Source of the DNA: Rhodanobacter glycinis
GTDB lineage: Bacteria; Pseudomonadota; Gammaproteobacteria; Xanthomonadales; Rhodanobacteraceae
DNA length: 64,000 nt
Assembly: GCF_006438785.1 (NCBI RefSeq)
Contig: NZ_RCZB01000005.1
Location: forward strand, 1-64,000
Reading direction: 5' to 3'
Shown: piece by piece, positions 24,621 to 33,823 of the stretch
Position numbering within the stretch: position 1 is the first letter of the stretch
How the letters are laid out: each line of letters begins with the position of its first letter
The notes under the pieces: model-generated
Database searches by the model: none
What the model was told of the DNA's origin: nothing
Seen by the model: the letters and a program-made list of their open reading frames with translations, nothing else
Program-made: the position numbers and the translations under genes

Positions 24621-27600
24621 TCACTTTTCGTAGCGGTAGTTGAAGCTGGCGCGGCTGAAATCGGTGGCCTGTTGGGCCTCGAAGTTCCAGCGCTTGCCGA
24701 AGCGGTAGCGCAGGGTGATCACTTCGCCCGGCTCGAACAGGCCGACGCCGTAGCTGAGGTAGAGCCGCGGCGACAGGTACTTGCCGACGGTGAATGCCGA
24801 GCTGCCGCCCAGCGCCTCGTTGCTGGACACGCCGATGTCATCGACGCCGAGCTTGGAGCCGATGCGCTTGGCCAGCAGATCGCCGCCGGCCGAGCCCAGC
24901 GCCTGCGCGGCGGCGCTGACCATGCTGCCCTCGCCACCCTTCACCTCGGACAGCGGCTTGCCGGTGATCAGGTAGGACAGCGCATCGGACTGTTCCATCA
25001 CCGGATTGGAAAACACGGTGAGGATCGGCCGTTGCGCCGTGCCACTCACCAGCAGGCCGACTTCCTGTCCTTCGTCGATGGTGGCGTTCGGGTTGAGCTT
25101 GCGCACGGCGCGGATGTTCAGCCCCGGATTGTCGATCGGCGTGCTGGCGAACAGCAGCTGGCCGCGCTGGATCTGCAGGTTCTGGCCGTAGGCGCGATAG
25201 GTGCCGGCCACCGCGAGCTGGCCCTGGCCGGTGGTGGCACGGCCGGGACGTTCGCTGACCGTCAGCAAGCCGGTCACGCGGCCGTCCAGACCCATGCCGA
25301 CGATATGTGTCTTGCGGCCAAGATCGACCTTGACCAGCGCGCTGATCGGCAGCTTGCTGGCGGCCTGTTCCTGTTGTTTCTGATCGACCACCACCACATC
25401 GGGGGAAGCCTGGGTGGCGCCGGCGCCGGGCAGCTTGTCGGCATTCACGTCGGCACTGTCGATCGTGAGGCCGCCGCCGATGTCGATGCCCTTGGCGTCC
25501 TGCTTCACGGTCAGGTCGGGCGAGATCACCACTTTCGCCGCGGGAATGTCGGCGGCGGTGAACTGGCTGCCCTTGAGTGTGATCGCGGTCTGGCTGCCCT
25601 GACCGGTACCGTCTGCGCCGAGGCCGGCGGTGCCATGGATCGCCAGCGAGCCCTTGCCCGACTGCACGCTGCCGTTGACGAGGAACTGGCGGGCGTCGAC
25701 GGTGCTGACGCTGAGGCGGCCCTGGGTCAGCTTGAGTCCGGCCGAAGGCGCTTCGGCAGCGAACTCGCGGACGTCGGCGTGGCCGGTGATCGCTGGTTGC
25801 TTCAACGTGCCGGCGAAGCGGAAGCTGCCGTCGACGCCGCCTTTGACGTTGGCCACTTCGCTGCTGAACAGCTCGATGAAGGCGAGGTTGTTCAGGCGCA
25901 GATCGAGCTGGCCGCCCAGCGTCTGCTGCGCGCCACTGATGGTGATCTGGCCATCCAGACGGCCGCCATCGTCGAGCCCGCTGTGTACATCGATGCGCTG
26001 GCTGGCCGGCGTCAGTTCGGCATTCAGGCGCAACTGGTCATAACGAAGCAGTGGCGCATCCGCATGATCGGTATAGGTGATGCTGCCGTGCGTCGAGCTG
26101 ATCGAGGCGTTGCCGCTGAGCGCGCCGGCGGCGCTGCGGCGAATTCTTCCGCTGCCTTCCAGGATGCCGTCGGCGCGCATCGGCAGCTCGGCGTCGCCGG
26201 CCGCGTTCAGCAGCAGCGCCAGCGGCAGCGCATGCAACCGGTAGCTGGCGTCGAGATTGCCGGGCTTGTCCTGTTTCGCCGCCACACACAGCTGCGGATC
26301 GCCAGCGCTGAGGCACAGTTCGGACAGGCTCATCGCGCCGTCGTTGTAGCTCAGTTGCGACGGCTGCTGCAGGCGCCAGCCAGGCATCCCCTGCGGTTCC
26401 AGGTCGAGCGTGGCGAGCGTGCCATTCCATGCCGAACCCTTCCGTGCGCCGTGCAGGACCAGCTTGCCGGAGAGCTGGGTGCCGCGCGCGTCCACATTTA
26501 ACCGATGGTCGCCTTGGCTGCCTTCGGCGAGCAGGTTGATGTGCTGGAACGTCAGCCCCTGCAGGTACACGTTGCTGGTCTGCAGATCCAGCTTGCCAGC
26601 GAGGCGACTGATGTCGGGCAGACCGACGATCAGCTGCAGCGTGTCCGCCTTCTGTTGCTGCCAGGCCAGCGACTGGCCATGCAGCTGGCCATTGATGCTG
26701 AGTTTCGGCTGTTTGCCGCGGATAGTGAAATGGCCGTCCAGACGGCCGCCGGCATTCGGCAGCCAGTCGCCCAGCGAGGCGATCGCCAGTTGCAGGTCGG
26801 CATTGTTTTCAGCGCCGGGCCTGGCATCCAGCTTCACCGTGCTGCCGCCCGAGGCGAGGTTGAGTTGGCCGTCGATCACCTCGTTCGATGACAGGTGCAG
26901 CTTGCCCTTGCCGCTGACCGCACGATCACGCAGCTTCCCGACCAGCTTGCGGATTTCCAGTGTGGCATCGGGACCGTCCTTCGGCAGCGTGCCGCTGCTG
27001 GCGATGTCGAAATCCAGTGCGCCGTTCCAGCCGGCAAACAGCTGGCCGGGATCGAATCGGCTGGCGCTGGCCTCGGCCTGCCATGCGAAGCTCGGTTGCA
27101 GGGTCAGCGTGCCGCTGGCCTGCACGTTGCCTTGCGCTTGTCTCAATGCCAGCGTGCGCAGGGTGATCCGCTGCGCGCTGCCGTCGAGGTTCAGCGCCAG
27201 CTTCGCCAGTTTGCCGGGCGGCCCGATCTCGACATCGCCCTCGGCGTGGTACTTGTCGACGGTGCCACTGGCCTTGAGCACGCCGTGGCTGGTCAGCACC
27301 TGGCCAACCAGCTCCTGCGGCAGCAGCAGATCGTTCCACTGGATGTCGAGCTGGGCGCTGAGCGGTTTCGCATCGAGCTGCACCACGCCGCTGGCGGCGA
27401 CGCTGCCTTTGATCTGCGGCGAGCCGAGGTCGAGCTGCTGCAGGGTCAGCGTGTTGAAGTCGTGGCTGAACTGCGCGCGCAACGGCCGCAGCAACAGCTG
27501 GTAGTCGTTGAGGTCGAGCCGACCATCGAGCGCGCCGCCGTAGCGGTCGCCATGACCCTGCACGGCAACTGCCAGCACCTTCAGCGAGCTGTTGCCGAGC

Positions 27601-28424
27601 AGTGGCTTCGGATCGAAACGCGGCACATCGAGCTTGCCGGTCCAGGCGTAGTCGCCGCTCTGGCTCAGATCCAGCTGCAGCTGTGCAATGGTCGGTGCGC
27701 TGAGTCTGAGATCGAGATGCGCTTGCCTGCTGTCGCTGTGCACGACGAGGTTGCCGGCATAGCCGGTACCGCCGACCTTCCACGCGAAGCCGGCCTTGCC
27801 GCCGCCCTGGTAGTTCATGCCGATCGCCAGCGTGCCGGCGAGATCGACGTGGCCGTCCGGCGCCTGCAGGGCGAGGCGGTGGAGTTCGATGCCGTCATGG
27901 GTCCAGCTGCCGGCCAGGTCGAGCCGGCTGGAGGCAAACAGGGGCCGGCCGTCCCGGGTCACCTTCACCGTGCCGACGTGGACGCGATCGAGGATCAGCT
28001 CGACCGGTGGCTGCAGCGAGAAACTGCCGGAGTTGGGGATCTGTTCCGGCGCCGGCTTGGGCAATGCCAGCACGACGCCATCGACATCCAGCACGAGTAC
28101 ATGCACGCGCCTGGCCAGCAGCGGCCAGAAGCGCAGGTCCAGGTGCGCCTTCGCCACGTTCGCCACGGTGCCCTTGCCGTCGTCGTAGCGCACGCCAGCC
28201 AGATCCAGCGGACCGATCAGGCGCCCCTGTGCATGCTGCACGCGCAGCGCGCCATCGGTGGCGGCCTGCACCCGCGCCAGCGCAAAGCGCAGGCCGGCAC
28301 CGGTGCCGAGCAACCAGCCAGCGGTGATGGCGAGCAGCAGCAGGACCAGCAGCAAGGCGAGGCCCAGCCAGCGCAACCAGCGACGGCGGCGGGGAACGGC
28401 AACGGTGGCGGTCGTCGTGGTCAT
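24621..28424 (-). CDS. tamB: TamB, translocation and assembly module inner-membrane subunit
   Basis: The 1267-residue protein is anchored by one N-terminal span (WLGLALLLVLLLLAITAGWLLG) after a basic stretch. The remainder is a very long repetitive beta-structure (AsmA/TamB fold) that forms a hydrophobic groove across the periplasm. The conserved C-terminal DUF490 region is present (LRAVRKLNPNATIDEGQEVGLLVSGTAQRPILTVFSNP, GKYLSPRLYLSYGVGLFEPG, ending FNYRYEK). It works with TamA in outer-membrane protein insertion and lipid transport. Its ATG is one base from the tamA stop, so the pair is coupled. Confidence 0.94.
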   Translation of the reverse strand: MTTTTATVAVPRRRRWLRWLGLALLLVLLLLAITAGWLLGTGAGLRFALARVQAATDGALRVQHAQGRLIGPLDLAGVRYDDGKGTVANVAKAHLDLRFWPLLARRVHVLVLDVDGVVLALPKPAPEQIPNSGSFSLQPPVELILDRVHVGTVKVTRDGRPLFASSRLDLAGSWTHDGIELHRLALQAPDGHVDLAGTLAIGMNYQGGGKAGFAWKVGGTGYAGNLVVHSDSRQAHLDLRLSAPTIAQLQLDLSQSGDYAWTGKLDVPRFDPKPLLGNSSLKVLAVAVQGHGDRYGGALDGRLDLNDYQLLLRPLRAQFSHDFNTLTLQQLDLGSPQIKGSVAASGVVQLDAKPLSAQLDIQWNDLLLPQELVGQVLTSHGVLKASGTVDKYHAEGDVEIGPPGKLAKLALNLDGSAQRITLRTLALRQAQGNVQASGTLTLQPSFAWQAEASASRFDPGQLFAGWNGALDFDIASSGTLPKDGPDATLEIRKLVGKLRDRAVSGKGKLHLSSNEVIDGQLNLASGGSTVKLDARPGAENNADLQLAIASLGDWLPNAGGRLDGHFTIRGKQPKLSINGQLHGQSLAWQQQKADTLQLIVGLPDISRLAGKLDLQTSNVYLQGLTFQHINLLAEGSQGDHRLNVDARGTQLSGKLVLHGARKGSAWNGTLATLDLEPQGMPGWRLQQPSQLSYNDGAMSLSELCLSAGDPQLCVAAKQDKPGNLDASYRLHALPLALLLNAAGDAELPMRADGILEGSGRIRRSAAGALSGNASISSTHGSITYTDHADAPLLRYDQLRLNAELTPASQRIDVHSGLDDGGRLDGQITISGAQQTLGGQLDLRLNNLAFIELFSSEVANVKGGVDGSFRFAGTLKQPAITGHADVREFAAEAPSAGLKLTQGRLSVSTVDARQFLVNGSVQSGKGSLAIHGTAGLGADGTGQGSQTAITLKGSQFTAADIPAAKVVISPDLTVKQDAKGIDIGGGLTIDSADVNADKLPGAGATQASPDVVVVDQKQQEQAASKLPISALVKVDLGRKTHIVGMGLDGRVTGLLTVSERPGRATTGQGQLAVAGTYRAYGQNLQIQRGQLLFASTPIDNPGLNIRAVRKLNPNATIDEGQEVGLLVSGTAQRPILTVFSNPVMEQSDALSYLITGKPLSEVKGGEGSMVSAAAQALGSAGGDLLAKRIGSKLGVDDIGVSSNEALGGSSAFTVGKYLSPRLYLSYGVGLFEPGEVITLRYRFGKRWNFEAQQATDFSRASFNYRYEK

Positions 28425-28425
28425 C

Positions 28426-30201
28426 TCAGAAATCCGGCCCGATCACCAGGTGCAACTCGATGCCATGGTTGCGCGAGTCGTGGATCGGCGTGCCCAGGTC
28501 GACGCGGATCATGCCGACCGGCGACAACCAGCGAACGCCGAGGCCAGCACCGATCTTCGGGCGATAGTCGATGCCACTGAACGCATTGCCGGCATCGACG
28601 AACGCGGCCATGCCCCAGTTGCGTGTGAAGTAATGCTCGACCTCGGTGCTGGCGACCAGCAGGCTGGTGCCGCCGATCACTCGCCCGTCGCTGTTGCGCG
28701 GACCGATCGACTGGTAGCCGTAGCCGCGTACCGAGCGGTCGCCACCGGCGAAGAAGCGCAGTTGCGGCGGCAGTGCGGTGAAATCGTTGGTCCAGATATA
28801 GCCGGCGCTGCCGCGCAGGATCAGCCGGTTGCGCTTCTTCGCGCCGAACGCGCGGATCCATTTCGCGTCGGCGGCGAGCTGGCTGAAGCTGGCGTCGGAC
28901 AGCAGCGTGCCGGCGGTGCTCCGCGCGCTCAGGTTGAGCGACCAGCCGCGGCGCGCGAACGTCGGGTTGTCGGTCCGCTTGCGTGACAGCGAGGCCTCGC
29001 CGAACACCAGCGTGCTGTGGCCATGCTCGATGCCTGGCGTGTTGTCCGGTTCGCTGCCGCGCTTGCCAACGGTGAACGTGCCGGACAGCGCGTGCACGCC
29101 CAGCGTACGTGTCCAGCCACGCCACAGCCGGGCCTCGTTGCCGACCAGCTCGAGCGTGCGCGATTGCGAGGTGGCGGTATTCGCGTCGCGGAAGTTCGCA
29201 CCGAAGTTGAAGCTGCGCTGGTTGGTGCCCGGCAGCGGGATCGAGTACAGCGTGGACAGCGTCTTCAGTCGCTGCGCCACGACCAGCTCGTTCTTCCATT
29301 TGTGCCCGCGCCGGTTGACCCAGCGCCGCTCCATGCCGCCGCGCAGGCCGAAGCCGGTGTCGGTGCCGATGAACGGGCCGCCGGTGTAGATCGTGCGTTT
29401 GGCCGGTGCCAGTTGCACGGTGACGTCGACCGTGCCGTTTCTTGCCTCGTCCACGTCCGGCAGCACGTTGACCACGGCGAAATAGTCCGCGCCGTTCAAC
29501 GCCTGCTGCAGCTCCAGCAACTGGTCTTGCGCGAAGTAGTCGCCGGACTTGAACGGCACGTAGCGGTCGAGGAAACCGTCGTTGAACTGCGAACCCTCGA
29601 AATGCACCCTGCCGTAGCGGTAGCGCGGGCCAGCCTGCCAGGCCAGCTTGATGGTCGCGCTGCGATTGGCGCGGGTCACTTCGACCCGATGGGTGAGCAG
29701 TCGGGCATCGAGGAAACCGTTGGCGGTGAGCTGTGCGCTCAGCGCGTCGCGTGCGCTGTCGTAGGCACCGTGATCGAGGGTCTTGCCTTTCATGCGTTCG
29801 AGCGCACGCTGCGCGCGACGGATCGGCGCGATGGCGGCAGCGGTCTCGTCCAGTTGCACGTCGACGGCGGTGACTTTCACCGGCTCGCCGGGTTGCACAT
29901 GCAGCGTGACCTGCCAGTCCTTGCCGACCTGCTGCAGGGCGCCGGTGACGGTGGCTTCGTAGTAGCCGTAGGGTTCCAGCGAAGACTTCACCTGATCGGG
30001 CGCGCGCTCGTACAGGCGGCGCACCTGCGCGTCACTGACGTCACGCGTGGCGTATTGCGACAGCTCGACGCCCGAGATCACCGCGCCTTTCAAGGGATCC
30101 GCGACGCCATCCACGGTCAGCTGCACGCCGGCGCGGGCCTGTGTCGACAACAGCACCAGCGGCAGCAACAGCAGACTCAGGCGTCGGGGGATTCGGCGCA
30201 T
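28426..30201 (-). CDS. tamA: TamA, Omp85-family outer-membrane assembly protein
   Basis: The 591-residue precursor begins with a signal peptide (RRLSLLLLPLVLLSTQARA). POTRA-type domains fill about residues 25-255 (GRVHFEGSQFNDGFLDRYVPF marks the last). A 16-stranded barrel follows from about 265, with the conserved lid motif FFAGGDRSVRGYGYQSIGP and a C-terminal strand ending LVIGPDF, whose final Phe is the outer-membrane targeting signal. It is the outer-membrane partner of TamB. The pair forms its own operon; the upstream 120 bp to 30323 hold its promoter. Confidence 0.94.
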   Translation of the reverse strand: MRRIPRRLSLLLLPLVLLSTQARAGVQLTVDGVADPLKGAVISGVELSQYATRDVSDAQVRRLYERAPDQVKSSLEPYGYYEATVTGALQQVGKDWQVTLHVQPGEPVKVTAVDVQLDETAAAIAPIRRAQRALERMKGKTLDHGAYDSARDALSAQLTANGFLDARLLTHRVEVTRANRSATIKLAWQAGPRYRYGRVHFEGSQFNDGFLDRYVPFKSGDYFAQDQLLELQQALNGADYFAVVNVLPDVDEARNGTVDVTVQLAPAKRTIYTGGPFIGTDTGFGLRGGMERRWVNRRGHKWKNELVVAQRLKTLSTLYSIPLPGTNQRSFNFGANFRDANTATSQSRTLELVGNEARLWRGWTRTLGVHALSGTFTVGKRGSEPDNTPGIEHGHSTLVFGEASLSRKRTDNPTFARRGWSLNLSARSTAGTLLSDASFSQLAADAKWIRAFGAKKRNRLILRGSAGYIWTNDFTALPPQLRFFAGGDRSVRGYGYQSIGPRNSDGRVIGGTSLLVASTEVEHYFTRNWGMAAFVDAGNAFSGIDYRPKIGAGLGVRWLSPVGMIRVDLGTPIHDSRNHGIELHLVIGPDF

Positions 30202-30323
30202 GCGTGGGGTTCCGTCCTCGATGGCGTCTTCGCGAGTGAGGGGAGCTTACCCAAGTCGGTGTTGGCTGGGTATGAACGCTGCTGGTTACCTCGGTATCAG
30301 AGCCAGAGCGTCATGCTTGATTT

Positions 30324-30349
30324 GTTGATATCGCCGAGGCGATATCAAC
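30324..30349. terminator. Perfect 12-bp inverted repeat overlapping the glucan-synthase stop codon
   Basis: GTTGATATCGCC and GGCGATATCAAC flank a two-base loop. On the minus strand the glucan-synthase TGA is the first part of the stem. The position suggests a 3' hairpin or weak terminator; no long T-run follows. Confidence 0.5.
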
Positions 30350-33029
30350 CTGCCTTGTCGCCCGCCTTGTGCGCGATCCATGCACCGATCACTGCCGAGA
30401 CATACGGAATCGATTGCGCGGCGAGGATGAACATCCACAACGTGCCTTCGATGTAGTGCGTGCCGTAGCCCTCGGCCATGCCCACGATGCACAGCATCAG
30501 CGCGATCGCCATCAGTCCTTCCTCGCGCACCGGCGCGAAGGCGGCGAAGTTGCTGCCGCCCAGGCGTCGGCTTTTCGCGGTGACGACGAACGAAGTCTTC
30601 TCGCGGGTCAGCCCGTGCAGGATGCCGCGTGCGATCGCATGCGACAGGCCCATGCTGGCCAGCGACGCCATCAGCGTGTCGTACCAGCTGCACGGCACGC
30701 GGGCGCGGTACAGCACGATGCCGAAGATCGCCTTGGCGAAGAAGAAGCCGATTACCGGGATCAGGAACAGCTGCATCGGCAGGCTGAAGTACTGCGGATA
30801 GGCCACCATGCCGGCGGTCCAGAACAGCGCCATCAGAGTGAAGATCAGGTGCAGCGCATCGGCGAACCAGCTGAACCAGCCGGTGAGGAAATGGAAGCGC
30901 TGGCCGGCGCTGAGCGGACCCTTCTGGGTCATCCAGCTCCAGCGGCCCTTGAGGATCTGCATCGCGCCGAACGCCCAGCGGTAGCGCTGGCTCTTGTACG
31001 CCTTGAAGTCGGCCGGGGTCAGGCCCTTGCCCATCAGCTCGTCGACGTAGACCAGCTCGTAGCCGGAGTGCATCAGGCGCAGGCCCAGCTCGGCGTCCTC
31101 GCAGATCGTCCACTCCGACCAGCCACCGGTGCCTTCCAGCGCGGTGCGCCGGACCATCGTCATGGTGCCGTGCTGGATGATCGCGTTGCGCTCGTTGCGA
31201 TGGTGCATGCCGATGCGGAAGAAGCCGTCGTACTCCCACGCGGTCATCCGGCGGAACGCGTTGTGCTCGAACTCGCGGTGCGCCTGCGGGCACTGCACCA
31301 CGGCCACCTTTGGGTCGTGGAAGTAGCCGGTGAGGGTGGCCAGCCAGTCGGCGCGGACTTCGTAGTCGGCATCGATCACCGCCACCACGTCGGCTTGCGG
31401 GTCGGTTTCCTTCAGGCCGAAATTCAACGCGCCGGCCTTGTAGCCTGGCCACGGTTCCAGATGGAAGAAGCGGAAGCGCTTGCCGAGTTTTTCGCAGTAC
31501 TCCTGCACCGGCTCCCACACCGCCGGGTCCTTGGTGTTGTTGTCGATCACCAGCACTTCGAAGTTGGCGTAGTCGAGCGCGGCCAGCGAATCGAGCGTGA
31601 TGATCACCATCTCCGGCGGCTCGTTGTAGCAGGCCAGGTGGATCGACACGAACGGCTGTTTCTCAGGCGGGTCGGGCGTGAGCATGCCGGCGTGACGGAT
31701 CCACTCGCGCCGCCACAGCACTTCGGTGAACTCGAAGCCGTTGATCAGCAGGATCGCCAGGATCGCGATCTGCGCCGGAAACAACAGCACCAGCATGGTC
31801 CAGTCGACCCAGCTGAGATAGAAGTTGAACGGCAGCGTGGCCGACCAGGTGATCAGACCGCAGGCCAGCTGGATCAGCATGCAGAAGAACAACCGCCCCA
31901 TCAGCTTGAAGCGGCTGAAGCGGCGCGCGAAGAAGATCATCGGCAGCAGCGCCAGCAGGCTGGCGGCAATCGCCTTCCACGGCCAGGCGATGTCCTCGGT
32001 CACCGGGCCGGTGAACGGGAATTTCGGCTGACGATCGGCGTTGAAGATGCCCCAGTACGCCTCGGTGCGGCCCGACAGCTGCTCCTTCCACGGCTGGTCG
32101 AACGCTTCCATCAGGTAGTAGTCGATGTTGCGCTGCTTCGCCGCGAGCAGCCACTCGCGGATGAAGATCGCCTCGTTCGATACCGACGGATCGGCGTGCT
32201 CGTGACGGTCGCCGTTGGACGGCCAGCCGATCTCGCCGACCACGACGTGCTTGTAGGGGAAGCGTTGCTGTATTACCTCGTACGAGCCCAGTGCCGCATT
32301 CAGCGCGGGAGCGCGCTGTGCCGGGTCGAGGGCACTCGCTACTACAGGTATGCCATTCCAGAACGGGAAGATATGGATAGTGATGAAGTCGACATGGTCG
32401 GCCAGCTCCGGATACTTCAACCAGATGTATTCGGGCTCGGCGATCGATACCGGCTGATGTACGGCGGCGCGCACGCGGTCGAGGTAGACCATCATCTGTT
32501 CGGGAGTGAGGTCGTTGCGGAACAGCACCTCGTTGCCCACGATCACCCGCTTGATCGAGTCGGGATAGCGACGCGCCATCGCGATCAGCGTGTCGATCTC
32601 CTTCTCGTTGTTCTCCATGCGCCGGCTGATTTCGGCGCCGGCCATCACGTCCAGGCCATCTTTTGCGGCGAGCCGGTAGGTCTGCGGATTGACCTGCATC
32701 GAATAAGTACGGATGCGGTCGGAGTACTTCGCGACCAGCTTGAGGTCGCGATCGACCTCGTCGTCGCTGGGATAGTCCTGCTTGATCGGATCCTGGTAGC
32801 GCTGGAACGAGGAGAACGCAAAGCCGCCGATCTTGCCGTGCCAGTCGTCCGGGCCGTGCGGCAGATTGCTCCACCACCACAGCCCGATGTTCATCGCGGC
32901 CACGACCAGGGCAAGCACGATCGCCGTGAGCAGCGGATACCGACTGTTGTGGTTTGTTGCGGTGGCGCTCAAAAAAATCCCCGGCGGAAGCCTGCGCAAC
33001 AGGCGGTAAAGCCTGCGGAGCTTAACCAA
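30345..33029 (-). CDS. ndvB: GH17-GT2 fusion membrane beta-glucan synthase (NdvB-like)
   Basis: The protein combines an N-terminal membrane span (about 33-55), a periplasmic GH17-type domain (about 65-330; AEISRRMENNEKEID, VGNEVLF with a catalytic Glu position, VVGEIGWPSNGDRHE with the second), a cluster of spans, and a GT2 synthase. GT2 motifs are VIDADYEV, ICEDAELGLRL and KSQRYRWAFG (the QxxRW class of processive synthases). More spans complete the C-terminus. This architecture matches Pseudomonas NdvB, which makes beta-1,3-linked periplasmic glucans tied to biofilm tolerance. The start is uncertain: a TTG at 33029 opens the frame, but a TTG at 32972 behind GGGG is equally possible. Confidence 0.88.
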   Translation of the reverse strand: MVKLRRLYRLLRRLPPGIFLSATATNHNSRYPLLTAIVLALVVAAMNIGLWWWSNLPHGPDDWHGKIGGFAFSSFQRYQDPIKQDYPSDDEVDRDLKLVAKYSDRIRTYSMQVNPQTYRLAAKDGLDVMAGAEISRRMENNEKEIDTLIAMARRYPDSIKRVIVGNEVLFRNDLTPEQMMVYLDRVRAAVHQPVSIAEPEYIWLKYPELADHVDFITIHIFPFWNGIPVVASALDPAQRAPALNAALGSYEVIQQRFPYKHVVVGEIGWPSNGDRHEHADPSVSNEAIFIREWLLAAKQRNIDYYLMEAFDQPWKEQLSGRTEAYWGIFNADRQPKFPFTGPVTEDIAWPWKAIAASLLALLPMIFFARRFSRFKLMGRLFFCMLIQLACGLITWSATLPFNFYLSWVDWTMLVLLFPAQIAILAILLINGFEFTEVLWRREWIRHAGMLTPDPPEKQPFVSIHLACYNEPPEMVIITLDSLAALDYANFEVLVIDNNTKDPAVWEPVQEYCEKLGKRFRFFHLEPWPGYKAGALNFGLKETDPQADVVAVIDADYEVRADWLATLTGYFHDPKVAVVQCPQAHREFEHNAFRRMTAWEYDGFFRIGMHHRNERNAIIQHGTMTMVRRTALEGTGGWSEWTICEDAELGLRLMHSGYELVYVDELMGKGLTPADFKAYKSQRYRWAFGAMQILKGRWSWMTQKGPLSAGQRFHFLTGWFSWFADALHLIFTLMALFWTAGMVAYPQYFSLPMQLFLIPVIGFFFAKAIFGIVLYRARVPCSWYDTLMASLASMGLSHAIARGILHGLTREKTSFVVTAKSRRLGGSNFAAFAPVREEGLMAIALMLCIVGMAEGYGTHYIEGTLWMFILAAQSIPYVSAVIGAWIAHKAGDKAG

Positions 33030-33148
33030 TCCATGGCATCGGGCTCAATAAAGATCGTAGGCCGCGGTCAGCGCAAGGTCAGGGGCGGCGGCAGATTCCG
33101 GCGTTCGGCGCTGCCTGTATTTTCCTGTGGCGGCCACGCCGGCGACAC

Positions 33149-33186
33149 GAAAACGGCGCCATCGGGTGATGGCGCCGTCTGTTTTC
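33149..33186 (-). terminator. Rho-independent terminator of dps
   Basis: On the minus strand ACGGCGCCATC and GATGGCGCCGT form an 11-bp stem around ACCC, followed by TTTTCG. It lies 28 bp beyond the dps stop. An A-run on the other side could also let it act on the opposite strand. Confidence 0.85.
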
Positions 33187-33213
33187 GAGCCTGCAAGCCG
33201 CTCTTCGGCGCGC

Positions 33214-33681
33214 TTATCTGAGCAGCGAGCGCAGCATCCAGGCGGTTTTCTCGTGCTCCTTCAACCGCCCGGTAACCATGTCGGCGGTGCCTTCGTCGCC
33301 GGCCACATCGGCCGCCTTGATGGTGCCGCGGGCGGTATGGGCGGCAATCTCGTGGCCTTCGACCAGCTGGTTCACCATCTCCTTCCACTCCGGCACGCCG
33401 ACCTCCTCCTTGATCGAGGTGAGCTTGCCGAACTGGCTGTAGGAGCCGGGCGCGAACACATCCAGCGTGCGGATGCGCTCGGCCACTTCGTCGGCGGCCA
33501 GCCAAAGTTCGTTGTACTGGGTCTCGAACATGGTGTGCAGGCTGTTGAACTGCGGGCCGGTGATGTTCCAGTGGAAGCTGTGTGTTTTCAGGTATAGCGA
33601 ATAGGTGTCGGCCAGCAGCTTGGACAGGTGCTTGGCGACGGCTTCACGATCCTTCTTGGCGATACCGATGGAAATGGCCAT
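33214..33681 (-). CDS. dps: Dps-family DNA-protection ferritin
   Basis: The 155-residue subunit should assemble into a 12-mer that oxidises and stores iron and shields DNA under starvation or peroxide stress. The intersubunit ferroxidase ligands are in [37 protein letters not shown] (His, and the Asp/Glu pair of the D-x3-E pattern). The lysine-rich N-terminus of E. coli Dps is shorter here ([14 protein letters not shown]), which may weaken DNA binding. A GGAGCAAC ribosome site precedes the ATG. It is monocistronic with its own terminator. Confidence 0.93.
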   Translation of the reverse strand: MAISIGIAKKDREAVAKHLSKLLADTYSLYLKTHSFHWNITGPQFNSLHTMFETQYNELWLAADEVAERIRTLDVFAPGSYSQFGKLTSIKEEVGVPEWKEMVNQLVEGHEIAAHTARGTIKAADVAGDEGTADMVTGRLKEHEKTAWMLRSLLR

Positions 33682-33774
33682 GTGTTGCTCCTTCCGGGGT
33701 TGGGAGTGCGATGGACAGACAGTAATGGCTCGACCGCCGGCTTGGAAATGAATCCTGCCGATGCCCTCGATAGT

Positions 33775-33812
33775 CAGCGGCTATCAAGTAGGCAAGCCGC
33801 CAGCGGCTATCA
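33775..33812. repeat. Two direct copies of a 12-bp repeat upstream of hrpA
   Basis: CAGCGGCTATCA occurs at 33775-33786 and 33801-33812, a 26-bp period, between dps and hrpA. The spacing (about 2.5 helical turns) and the position just before the hrpA start could mark a regulator site. It may also be a small tandem duplication. Confidence 0.4.
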
Positions 33813-33823
33813 TCTGCGGCCCG

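Noticed and set aside
30369..33221. 950-codon plus-strand frame opposite the glucan synthase
   Set aside because: Composition is Arg/Gln/His-rich with no motif; the minus strand has full GH17 and GT2 signatures.
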